Translations under genes and position numbers: made by a program
Shown: positions 27,010 through 35,335 of the stretch, piece after piece
Numbering within the stretch: position 1 is the stretch's first letter
How the letters are laid out: each line of letters opens with the position of its first letter
Notes under the pieces: model-generated
Told to the model about the DNA's origin: nothing
Seen by the model: only the letters and a program-made list of their open reading frames with translations
Databases searched by the model: none
From: an uncultured Clostridia bacterium
GTDB lineage: Bacteria; Bacillota; Clostridia; TANB77; CAG-508
Assembly: GCA_948530865.1 (NCBI GenBank)
Contig: CAOTKV010000010.1
Coordinates: forward strand, 1 to 61,846
Length of the DNA: 61,846 nucleotides
Direction of reading: 5' to 3'

Positions 27010-27119
27010 ATTGCAATTAAACAAAAATCGTGATAGAATGTTAACATAAATTTTACAACTTGCTTTAGCAAGATTATATAGAGTAACCCGAAAAATAATT
27101 ATTTTAAGGAGGAAGAAAG

Positions 27120-27740
27120 ATGAGATTTTTGAGAGAGCTTTTTGAAGGGATTCGGGAATCATACGCAGATGGAGTAGAGATGATTAATGAATCCTGGGCA
27201 CAGATTGCACATGTGACATCCATTATATCTGTTCTTATTTTCTTGTGGGCTACATCCCCCAGAATAGGAATGTTTTGGTTCTGGCTTTTTGCAATTTATA
27301 TGTGCCTTCTTGGGGTATGTGGTTTTTTAAAATTTGACACGTTTGAAGATGACTACAAGTATACATGTATATATGCTGCGGGAACAGTATTACTTATAGT
27401 TGTTGGAGGGATAGCTACTGGTGTAATAAAAACAGTCAGTATTGTTGGATTTGTTGCAGTTGTAACAAAAGTACTTTGGATGGCAGGAGATGCTCTTGTT
27501 GCTGTGACTTTGACAGTGGATGGAAAAAAACCATTTTTTGAAAAGTTATACAACAAAAATCCTAAGGTATTTATTTTGACGTATATTGCTATACTGATAC
27601 TATTGATATGGATTCCTGTTATGATGCTGAATGTGAATGTTTTGCTTAAAATATTAATCATGGCAGGATATATGTTTATGATACCAATAATAGCACGTCT
27701 TGCAGACGAGGGAATTGATATCGAATGTATTTTTGATTAA
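27120..27740 (+). CDS. Imported orphan membrane protein of unknown function
   Basis: A 206-residue protein with a charged N-terminus (RELFEGIRESYADG) and five or six hydrophobic segments between about 28 and 195. No family recognised. AGGAGG precedes ATG 27120. Base and codon use (GGG, TCC, CTT, ATC, and CGG for Arg12) differ from the native genes on both sides, and it carries its own GC-rich terminator, so it looks like a single-gene import. A +1 shift at its CGG would run into a stop, so here CGG must be read as arginine if the protein is made. Confidence 0.65.
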   Translation: MRFLRELFEGIRESYADGVEMINESWAQIAHVTSIISVLIFLWATSPRIGMFWFWLFAIYMCLLGVCGFLKFDTFEDDYKYTCIYAAGTVLLIVVGGIATGVIKTVSIVGFVAVVTKVLWMAGDALVAVTLTVDGKKPFFEKLYNKNPKVFILTYIAILILLIWIPVMMLNVNVLLKILIMAGYMFMIPIIARLADEGIDIECIFD

Positions 27741-27747
27741 ACCAAAT

Positions 27748-27780
27748 AAAAGCGCATGGGATTCCATGCGCTTTTGTTTT
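27748..27780 (+). terminator. GC-rich terminator of the imported orphan gene
   Basis: AGCGCATGG / CCATGCGCT stem (27751-27759 with 27764-27772) with GATT loop and TTTTGTTTT tail. Confidence 0.88.
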
Positions 27781-27787
27781 ATCTTAA

Positions 27788-28789
27788 TTATTTTTCAATA
27801 TCATCAGGCGATTTTGATAGTTGTGGTAAAACTTTTGCAAGATCTTTACCAATTTCATCATACAATCCTTGAGATTTCAAATAATCTGAATTTCTTTTGA
27901 CAATATTTAACAAATTTGATATTCTTTCAGAACTAATTTGACTGCGAGAAGTCATAATCATGCGAAGATGATTTGTTGCAGTTTCACTTTCAGGAGAAGT
28001 TTCACTATCATAAAGTAAAGTATCTTCTGAAAGATCAAACATATCTTTATGTCTACGATATACTTTTATTGAGTTAAAATAAGCTGTATCTCGATTATTT
28101 CTAGTATCATTTTCAAAATAGCTAACATTAGAAATAAAATCTCGTATTGTTTCATTATGATATGTTAAATCTGTATATCTTAAAGGAACATTATCAGATT
28201 CTCGAGTATCAACCATACTTAAATATCTTTCAAAAATAGAAAATGCACTTTCATTTGTAGGAACAGCAAGCGTTACAAGAGAGATAGCATAGTTTGTTTT
28301 TGGATCATTTTTATATCTTTCAACAATTTCTTTTACCCAAGGTAAATCTTTTATAGTTCCAGTAACAATAATATTTGTTCCAGGAAATTCTTTTAAAATT
28401 GTTTGTTCAATAATATAGTATAGTTCATAAGAAGTTTGGTTTGTTTTTCTTGCAAATTGTTTATCAGAAATATCTTCATGTGAACCTAAAATCTCATCAT
28501 GATAATGTCTGAACATATCCATATTTAAAACTATAAAGTTTTTTTCAGGATTATCCATAATTATTTTTCTTACAAGAGTATCTTTACCAGCACCAGTAGG
28601 AGCTCCTAAAACAACCATATCTGCTTGTGGCATTTTTTCACTAGAAGGTTTTAAATTATAACTACTTATAATTTGAGCAACAAGTGCTGAATGAGATGCA
28701 TTCAGATATTGTATATCTTCTGGATGTATAGCTCTTTCAGATTCAATTATATTTTTTATTTTTAAAGTTAATTCTTCCAAATTATTCAT
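27788..28789 (-). CDS. Zeta-toxin-like P-loop kinase
   Basis: A 333-residue protein with a zeta-type fold: VVLGAPTGAGKDTLVRKI is the Walker A region (near residue 61), LNMDMFRHYHDE resembles the substrate aspartate and arginine segment, and IIVTGTIKDL the following strand. Zeta toxins phosphorylate UDP-GlcNAc and block wall synthesis. The start is ATG 28789, inside the end of the upstream small gene (AATGAATAA) and preceded by GGAG; an ATG at 28804 is less well placed. The tail is long and helical. Toxin activity is inferred from family and the coupled partner. Confidence 0.78.
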   Translation of the reverse strand: MNNLEELTLKIKNIIESERAIHPEDIQYLNASHSALVAQIISSYNLKPSSEKMPQADMVVLGAPTGAGKDTLVRKIIMDNPEKNFIVLNMDMFRHYHDEILGSHEDISDKQFARKTNQTSYELYYIIEQTILKEFPGTNIIVTGTIKDLPWVKEIVERYKNDPKTNYAISLVTLAVPTNESAFSIFERYLSMVDTRESDNVPLRYTDLTYHNETIRDFISNVSYFENDTRNNRDTAYFNSIKVYRRHKDMFDLSEDTLLYDSETSPESETATNHLRMIMTSRSQISSERISNLLNIVKRNSDYLKSQGLYDEIGKDLAKVLPQLSKSPDDIEK

Positions 28790-28991
28790 TAAAAGTATCT
28801 CCATATTTCTCTATTATTTTTTTTACATCATCAACATTTCCTTTGTAAAGTAAGTCTCGATCTTCTAAAAGAGATTGAAGCTTTTTCTGTAATTCATCAT
28901 TATTAAAATCCTTTGAAATTTTTATATTTAATTCTGATATTTTTCTATTTAGTTTATCAATAATTAATGTAAATTTTATACTATTTTCCAT
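28782..28991 (-). CDS. Small coiled-coil protein, putative antitoxin of the zeta-like toxin
   Basis: A 69-residue, highly charged, probably helical protein (KLNRKISELNIKIS, LQKKLQSLLEDRDLL). It precedes and overlaps the zeta-like gene by 8 bases. Size, order and coupling match an epsilon-type antitoxin, but the sequence gives no family call. A palindrome (29018-29036) lies just upstream. Confidence 0.6.
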   Translation of the reverse strand: MENSIKFTLIIDKLNRKISELNIKISKDFNNDELQKKLQSLLEDRDLLYKGNVDDVKKIIEKYGDTFNE

Positions 28992-29017
28992 ATTAAAAAA
29001 TCCTTTAATTTATATAT

Positions 29018-29036
29018 ATAACACATGATATGTTAT
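29018..29036 (-). promoter_or_regulatory. Palindromic site upstream of the toxin-antitoxin pair
   Basis: ATAACA (29018-29023) and TGTTAT (29031-29036) are perfect inverted arms around CATGATA, 27 bases before the antitoxin start. This fits an autoregulatory operator; binding is inferred. Confidence 0.45.
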
Positions 29037-29081
29037 TTCTATATTATACCATATTAGGTAAAATAGAGCAAGTAGATAAAA

Positions 29082-29124
29082 TTAGCACTCTACTATTGAC
29101 ATTGCTAAAAAAGAGTACTATAAT
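29082..29124 (+). promoter_or_regulatory. clpB promoter with a split CIRCE-like dyad
   Basis: TTGACA (29096-29101), 17-bp spacer, TATAAT (29119-29124). TTAGCACTC (29082-29090), identical to the left arm of the HrcA operator CIRCE, lies upstream, and GAGTACTAT (29113-29121) resembles the right arm, but the gap is 22 rather than 9 bases. Confidence 0.7.
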
Positions 29125-29185
29125 AATTTTGTTAGGATTAGAAATAATAAACAGAAATATATAGAAAAGAAATGGAGGGAATTTT

Positions 29186-31781
29186 ATGAATGCACAAAAA
29201 TTTACTCAAAAGTCTTTAGAAACTATTCAAAATGCACAGAATTTAGCAGTAGAATATCAATGTTCTCAGATAGAAGAAGAGCATTTGTTACTTGCATTAT
29301 TAAATCAGAAAGATAGTTTAATAAAAGAATTATTAAAGAAAATAGGTATTTCAGATGGTTTTGAAAATGATTTAAGATATGAAGTTGAAAACAAACCTAG
29401 AATGACAGGAGGAGCTAGAACAGCAGATTCTATCTATGTTGCTCAAGATGTAGATTTAGTTCTTACAAATTCTGAAAAAATTGCAAGTAAAATGCAAGAT
29501 GAATATGTTTCAGTTGAACATATTATGCTTGCTTTATTAGATAATCCAAATAAAGAAGTAAAGGAATTATTTAACAAATATAAATTAAATAAAAATGATT
29601 TTCTAAAAGCTTTATCAAGTGTTAGAGGAAACACAAGAGTAACTTCTGATAATCCAGAAAGTACTTATAATGTATTAAAAAAATATGGTCAAGATTTAGT
29701 AGCTTTAGCACGTGAACAAAAATTAGATCCAGTAATTGGAAGAGATTCAGAAATAAGAAATGTTATAAGAATTCTTTCAAGAAAAACTAAAAATAATCCA
29801 TGTTTAATCGGAGAACCTGGTGTTGGTAAAACAGCAATTGCAGAAGGATTGGCACTAAGAATAGTTAGAGGTGATGTTCCAGAAGGTTTAAAAGATTGTA
29901 CTATATTTTCATTAGATATGGGATCTTTAGTGGCTGGTGCTAAATATAGAGGTGAGTTTGAAGAAAGATTAAAAGCTGTTCTTCAAGAAGTAAAAAAAAG
30001 TGAAGGAAAAATTATATTATTTATAGATGAACTTCATACAATAGTTGGTGCAGGAAAAACAGATGGTGCAATGGATGCTGGAAATCTTTTAAAACCAATG
30101 CTTGCACGTGGAGAACTTCACTGTATTGGAGCAACAACTTTAAATGAATATAGAGAATATATAGAAAAAGATAAAGCACTAGAAAGAAGATTTCAAACTG
30201 TTTTAGTTGATGAACCAACAGTAGAAGATACAATATCAATTTTAAGAGGTTTAAAAGAAAGATATGAAGTATATCATGGAGTAAAAATATCAGATAACAG
30301 TTTAATTGCAGCAGCAACACTTTCTCATAGATATATTTCAGATAGATTTTTGCCAGATAAAGCAATAGATTTAGTAGATGAAGCTTGTTCTATAATAAAA
30401 ACAGAAATGAAATCAATGCCAACAGAACTTGATGAAGTTTCAAGAAAAATAATGCAACTTGAAATAGAAGAAACAGCACTAAGTAAAGAAACAGATGAAA
30501 TATCTAAAAAACGTTTAGCAGACCTTCAAAAAGAAAAATCTGAATTAAAAACAAAATTTGAAAGCATGAAAGCTAAATGGGAAAATGAAAAAGTAGTTAT
30601 TGAAAAAGTTCAGAAACTTCGTGAAGAAATAGAAAAAGTAAATGCAGATATTGAAAAAGCAGAAAGAAATTATGAATTAAATAAAGCGGCAGAACTTAAA
30701 TATGGAAAATTACCAGAACTTCAAAAAGAGCTAGAAAAACAAGAAGATATTTATGAAGAAAATATTGAAAATGGTTTATTAAGAAATAAAGTAACAGATG
30801 ATGAAATTGCTGAAATTATATCAAGATGGACTGGAATACCAGTAACTAAATTAATGGAAGGTGAAAGAGAAAAAATACTACATTTAAAAGAAATACTTCA
30901 TAAAAGAGTAATTGGTCAAGATGAGGCTGTTCAAGATGTATCAGAATCAATTATGCGTTCAAGAGCTGGAATAAGTGACCCCAAAAAACCAATAGGTTCA
31001 TTCATGTTTTTAGGTCCAACAGGTGTTGGTAAAACAGAACTTGCTAAAAGTTTAGCTGAAAGTTTATTTGATGATGAGCACAACATGATAAGAATTGATA
31101 TGTCTGAATATATGGAAAAATATTCAGTATCAAGATTAATAGGTGCACCTCCAGGATATGTAGGGTATGAAGAAGGTGGTCAATTAACAGAAGCTGTTAG
31201 AAGAAAGCCATACTCAGTAGTGCTATTTGATGAGATTGAAAAAGCACATCCAGATGTATTTAATATATTATTACAAGTTTTAGATGATGGTCGTATAACA
31301 GATTCACAAGGTAGGACAATAGATTTTAAAAATACAATTATAATATTAACATCTAATTTAGGTTCAGATTTTATATTAGAAGGAATAAATGGTAATGGCG
31401 AAATTTCAGAAGAGGCAAGAGAAAAAGTAGAAACACTTTTAAAAAGATCATTTAGACCTGAATTTTTAAATCGTTTAGATGAAATTATATTTTATAAGCC
31501 ACTTAAGAAAAATGAAATTGCTAGAATATTAGAGTTGTTAATAGTAGATTTAGAAAAAAGGTTAGAAGATAAACATATAACATTAGAATTAACAGAATCT
31601 GCCAAGGAATATTTAATTGATAATGGATATGATGAAATCTATGGAGCAAGACCATTAAAAAGATTTGTTAGAAAGAAATTAGAAACTTTAATAGCTGAAA
31701 AAATATTAACTCGGTGAAATACTACCAATGAGTAAAATAATAATTGATGCTCAAGAAAATCAATTATTCATAAGAGAGTGA
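29186..31781 (+). CDS. clpB: ClpB disaggregase; last 22 residues reached by +1 frameshift at CGG
   Basis: An AAA+ chaperone that resolubilises aggregated proteins with DnaK. Clp N domain (1-145), first ATPase GEPGVGKTA (near 209), the coiled-coil middle domain (about 400-520), second ATPase GPTGVGKTE (near 610) and the C-terminal D2-small domain. In the zero frame the gene ends ...KILT-CGG-TGA (31712-31717). Skipping the C of CGG gives KILTGEI and continues for 22 residues to TGA 31779-31781, restoring the LxGE element and the final beta strands normal for ClpB (total 864 aa). GGAGG precedes ATG 29186. The zero-frame product would lack only this tail and might still assemble, so both forms could exist. 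Confidence 0.92.
31712..31715 (+). other. CGG +1 frameshift site 4 (ACT CGG T, clpB codon 843)
   Basis: Zero frame: ACT CGG TGA. Skipping C gives ACT GGT GAA ATA = T-G-E-I. Here the quadruplet is CGGT rather than CGGA, still giving glycine, and a stop codon directly follows CGG. Confidence 0.8.
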
Positions 31782-31789
31782 AAAAAATA

Positions 31790-31815
31790 AGAGCCAGCAT
31801 ACAGCTGGCTTTTCT
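31790..31815 (+). terminator. Terminator of clpB
   Basis: AGCCAGC / GCTGGCT (31792-31798 with 31804-31810), loop ATACA, T tail. It begins only 10 bases after the frameshifted stop, consistent with the longer reading frame. Confidence 0.88.
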
Positions 31816-31959
31816 TAATTGACGAAGTTTTTTTATCATGGTAAAATATAATTGCATAGAATTTTCTATTTTATATAAATTTCCCTTTTTTACGCACAAT
31901 TGTGTGTTTATATATAGTTATGATGAAAATATAAGCTTGAGAAAAGAAAGGAAAAAATT

Positions 31960-32331
31960 ATGTTGATTTTCACTTGGAGTTTCATTAAAGATACTATTAT
32001 TCCGGTTTTTGGCAGCATTTTCACTGTTGGTATTAATGCTATGATGCCACTTGTCATTATGTGTGTTGGCATTTGCGTGTTGCTGTCTATTGTTGGGATT
32101 AGAACTGGCGGTGTCTTTGGAACCATTGCTAATGGAGCTGTTAGAGGCCTTGGTTACATTGGCAGAACTGTACTTTCAGCACTGGGGTGGTGCGCTAGGC
32201 ACTTAATTCAGTTTATCCCTGTGTTTTATGTTGGAATTAGAAATTCTTTCCGGCGTAATGGAAGCAGTGAAATTACTGCAAATCTCGTTTCTTTTTTTGC
32301 GACAGTCATTTTAATTTTAATCATAATTTGA
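31960..32331 (+). CDS. Imported orphan membrane protein of unknown function
   Basis: A 123-residue protein with hydrophobic segments at about 8-45 and 105-123 and a Gly/Arg-rich middle. Not recognised. GAAAGGA precedes the ATG. Codon use (GGC, CTG, GCC, CGG for Arg98) is unlike the native genes. Its terminator is GC-rich. Second of three single-gene islands with this character. Confidence 0.55.
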   Translation: MLIFTWSFIKDTIIPVFGSIFTVGINAMMPLVIMCVGICVLLSIVGIRTGGVFGTIANGAVRGLGYIGRTVLSALGWCARHLIQFIPVFYVGIRNSFRRNGSSEITANLVSFFATVILILIII

Positions 32332-32338
32332 AGGTGGG

Positions 32339-32368
32339 TGACCAGCGCGTATGCGCTGGTCATTTTCT
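32339..32368 (+). terminator. GC-rich terminator of the second imported orphan
   Basis: TGACCAGCGC / GCGCTGGTCA perfect 10-bp stem with GTAT loop (32339-32362), then TTTTCTATTTTT. Confidence 0.85.
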
Positions 32369-32411
32369 ATTTTTAAGTAAACTACAAAATATTACATAAT
32401 TGTGACATTTA

Positions 32412-32497
32412 GGTCTCATTCTTACGAAAATATTGAAGAAAAAAGTAATATATATTATTATATAGAGGAGAAATTCACTACGTTTTTATGTGAGACC
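32412..32497 (+). promoter_or_regulatory. Leader with long-range stem before the TasA-like gene
   Basis: GGTCTCA (32412-32418) and TGAGACC (32491-32497) can pair across 72 AU-rich bases that hold a further AATATATATT-type dyad. It could be a structured leader about 40 bases before the start. It does not match a riboswitch I recognise. Confidence 0.35.
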
Positions 32498-32537
32498 AAA
32501 ACAATTAATATAAAAAAATAAAGGGAGGTGAAAGTGA

Positions 32538-33065
32538 TTGAATAAACAGAAGAAAGTAATATTAGGAATTGTATTACTTATAGTATTATTTATGGGAATT
32601 GGTTATGCAGCAATAACAAATGTAGAGTTATCTATAACAGGTAGAGCAACAGCAACTGCAAATCAAGAAAATTTCAAAGTATATTTTACAGGTGAAAATA
32701 CTGTAAAAAGTAATAATGATAGTAGTGTTGAAACAGCAGTTACAGCAAAAGCAACAACAGCAACTGTTAATTTTTCAGGATTAACAACTAGAAATGATGA
32801 AAGATATGCAATTCTTGAAATAGAAAATGGAAGTTCTGATATAGAAGCAGAATCTATTACGGTTACAGCAACTTCAACAGATACTGAAACTTTTGAAGTA
32901 AGTGCAGTAATGTGTGATTCAACTGGTAATGCTATTAGTAATTTTGCAGTAGCAAATGGTGCAAAAACATATGTTAAAGTTTCTACAAAATTATTAAAAA
33001 CACCAACAACTGATGTTAATACAAGCATAACAGCAACAATAACAGCTGTACCAAAAGCAAACTAA
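32538..33065 (+). CDS. TasA/CalY-like secreted protein with SipW-type signal peptide
   Basis: A 175-residue exported protein. It starts at TTG 32538, nine bases after GGAGG (LNKQKK read as MNKQKK). A signal sequence (about 6-27, ending GIGYAAITNVELSITGRATA) is followed by a beta-rich Thr/Ala domain with FKVYFTGE, YAILEIENGSSDIEAESITVTA and SITATITAVPKAN, the pattern of TasA/camelysin-type biofilm fibre proteins. The same domain forms the N-terminus of the GH3 protein at 37-39 kb. The next gene is the dedicated SipW-type peptidase, 38 bases on. Confidence 0.82.
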   Translation: MNKQKKVILGIVLLIVLFMGIGYAAITNVELSITGRATATANQENFKVYFTGENTVKSNNDSSVETAVTAKATTATVNFSGLTTRNDERYAILEIENGSSDIEAESITVTATSTDTETFEVSAVMCDSTGNAISNFAVANGAKTYVKVSTKLLKTPTTDVNTSITATITAVPKAN

Positions 33066-33103
33066 TACGTTTGGTAAAAAATAGTTAAAGAAAGGCAAAA
33101 TCT

Positions 33104-34228
33104 ATGAAAAAAGATAAAGCAATAGAATATGTATTATTGGTAATAATTTGTATGTTAACTTTCTTTAACCTTTTTTTGCCAAATGTAGAACTCCAAAAAT
33201 GGACTCTAGCTATTTTTCTAGTTTTATATACGATAGTACTTACAAAAATATTAAAATTTAAAAAAATTGATAATGTAAATAAAAATAAAATAATAATATT
33301 AATAATTGGGTTATCTATAATATATATTTTTCTACTATATTTAATAGGAATATATGTGGGATTTTACAATAATATAAATGCTTTTACTACAGAAAGAATT
33401 TTTAAAACAATTTTGCCATATATAATAATTGTTATATGTTCAGAAATAATAAGACAAATTTTTGTTACAACTCAAAATAAGATGAACACTATAATTATAA
33501 CAATTGCTTTAGTACTAGCAGAAATAACAACTTTTATAAATTCATCTAATATATGGAATTTAAGTGAAATGTTAATATTAATAGGATATGTTACATTTCC
33601 AAGTATAAGCGTTAATCTTTTATGTAATTATATTGTAAAAAAATATGGAATTATTCCTAATATATTATATAGAATAACAACTACAATATATATCTATATA
33701 TTTGGAGTTTTACCAGATATATATATGTTTTTCCAATCAATATATAAAATAATATTCCCATATATTATTTATATAATTATAGATGACTATTTTGAAAATA
33801 GTAAATTTAAAAAAGTGGCAAAAAGAAAAAAAGTTAGTATAATTTCATTAGTTATAAGCATAATTCTAATAATTTCAATAGTAATGTTAATTTCATGTAA
33901 ATTTAAATATGGAATATTAGTAGTAGGAAGCTCTTCTATGACTGGAACTATTGATAAAGGAGATGCTGTTGTATATGAAAAATTTAGTGGAGAACAACTA
34001 GAAAAGGGACAAGTTATTGTATTTACAAAAGATAATATAAAAACAATACATGCCATTGAAAATGTACAAGTAAAAAATAATGAAACTATATATTATACTA
34101 AAGGTACAAATAACCAACAACAAGATGAAGGTTATAGAACTAATAATGATATTATAGGAGTAGTAAAATTTAAAATCATAGATATAGGCTGGCCAACAAT
34201 TTGGCTTAATGATGTATTTGAGAGGTAA
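33104..34228 (+). CDS. sipW: SipW-type (ER-type) signal peptidase I with extended membrane region
   Basis: A 374-residue polytopic protein. Residues 1-250 hold about seven hydrophobic segments, more than in Bacillus SipW. The S26B protease domain follows the last segment: VVGSSSMTGTIDKGDAV has the catalytic Ser, KTIHAIENV a His in place of the bacterial Lys, and QQQDEGYRTNNDIIG the Asp. This Ser-His-Asp type processes TasA-like proteins. It lies between the putative substrate and a DUF5305-like gene. Confidence 0.88.
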   Translation: MKKDKAIEYVLLVIICMLTFFNLFLPNVELQKWTLAIFLVLYTIVLTKILKFKKIDNVNKNKIIILIIGLSIIYIFLLYLIGIYVGFYNNINAFTTERIFKTILPYIIIVICSEIIRQIFVTTQNKMNTIIITIALVLAEITTFINSSNIWNLSEMLILIGYVTFPSISVNLLCNYIVKKYGIIPNILYRITTTIYIYIFGVLPDIYMFFQSIYKIIFPYIIYIIIDDYFENSKFKKVAKRKKVSIISLVISIILIISIVMLISCKFKYGILVVGSSSMTGTIDKGDAVVYEKFSGEQLEKGQVIVFTKDNIKTIHAIENVQVKNNETIYYTKGTNNQQQDEGYRTNNDIIGVVKFKIIDIGWPTIWLNDVFER

Positions 34229-34231
34229 ATT

Positions 34232-35335
34232 ATGGAAAAAGTAAAAGAATGGATTGAAGATAATAGAAAGTATAGTATTTATATAGGACTAGGTATTTTA
34301 GTGTTTACTTTACTTGTTTCAATATTTTTCTTAAAAATTGGATTTAATAAAAACAAAAAGAAGTATGTACAATATAGTGATGGTAAAAATCTTGAATATA
34401 AAGTAATGCTAAAACAAAATGAATATTATAAAAATCCATATCTTGAAAAGGGAAATCAATATATAGCAAATTTAATTGATTATATAAATACTGATTTTAA
34501 ATATAGTTTTAACTTAAATCATGAGTATGAATATAATTATAAGATTGTAGGAACAGTTGATGTATCAGATGAAAAAACAAATAAAACTGTTTATACATTT
34601 ACAGAAGATTTATTAAATGAAAAAACAGGAAAAGTAGAAGGAAATTTAGATATTACTGAAAATCTTAATATAGATTTTAATAAATATAATAATTTAATTA
34701 AACAATTTGTAACATCATATGATTTGAAAAATGTTACAAGTAAATTAAAAGTGGATTTGAAAGTTAGTGTAAAAGGAATTGATGAAAAGTTTTCAAAACA
34801 AGATTTCACAGCTATGAGTTTAGAAATACCTTTAGCCAATAATACAATCGCTATTGATACAAATTATGATTTAACAGATAATAATAATCTTATAGAAATT
34901 AAAAAATCAGTAGTAGGAAATATAATTTGTTTAGTAATTGGAGCTTTATTGCTAATTGCAGATATTGCAGGAGCAGTTATACTTGTAATTTATATTAAGA
35001 AAACAGAAACAGATGAAGATAGATATAATACTGAATTAAGAAGAATTGTTAACAATTATGATAGTTATATTTCAAGAGTTGAAGATGACTTTAATATGAA
35101 AGGATATCAAATATTAAAAGTACAAAAATTTACAGATTTACTTGAAATAAGAGATACAATGCAATTACCTATCATAATGTTAGAGAACAAAGAAAAGTTA
35201 ATAACATGTTTTGCTATACCAACACCTAGCAAAATATTATACTTTTATTCAATTAGTGTAAAACAATATGCACTAGCTTCAGGAAAAAATAATGAAGAGA
35301 AAGAAGTGGAGAATGTGGATGAACAAAAAGTATAA
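34232..35335 (+). CDS. DUF5305-like membrane protein
   Basis: A 367-residue protein with membrane segments at about 17-37 and 230-254 around an extracytoplasmic beta-rich region beginning YKVMLKQNEYYKNPYLEKG, which resembles DUF5305 proteins found next to sipW genes. The C-terminal 110 residues are cytoplasmic (LEIRDTMQLPIIMLENKEKLITCFAIP). Three bases separate it from sipW. It probably helps export or assembly of the fibre proteins; this is inferred from context. Confidence 0.7.
   Translation: MEKVKEWIEDNRKYSIYIGLGILVFTLLVSIFFLKIGFNKNKKKYVQYSDGKNLEYKVMLKQNEYYKNPYLEKGNQYIANLIDYINTDFKYSFNLNHEYEYNYKIVGTVDVSDEKTNKTVYTFTEDLLNEKTGKVEGNLDITENLNIDFNKYNNLIKQFVTSYDLKNVTSKLKVDLKVSVKGIDEKFSKQDFTAMSLEIPLANNTIAIDTNYDLTDNNNLIEIKKSVVGNIICLVIGALLLIADIAGAVILVIYIKKTETDEDRYNTELRRIVNNYDSYISRVEDDFNMKGYQILKVQKFTDLLEIRDTMQLPIIMLENKEKLITCFAIPTPSKILYFYSISVKQYALASGKNNEEKEVENVDEQKV

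Noticed and set aside
29082..29121. Canonical CIRCE operator
   Set aside because: The spacer is 22 instead of 9 bases and the right arm is imperfect; kept only as a CIRCE-like dyad.
32412..32497. Known riboswitch before the TasA-like gene
   Set aside because: Only a long-range stem is visible; no conserved aptamer core that I recognise.
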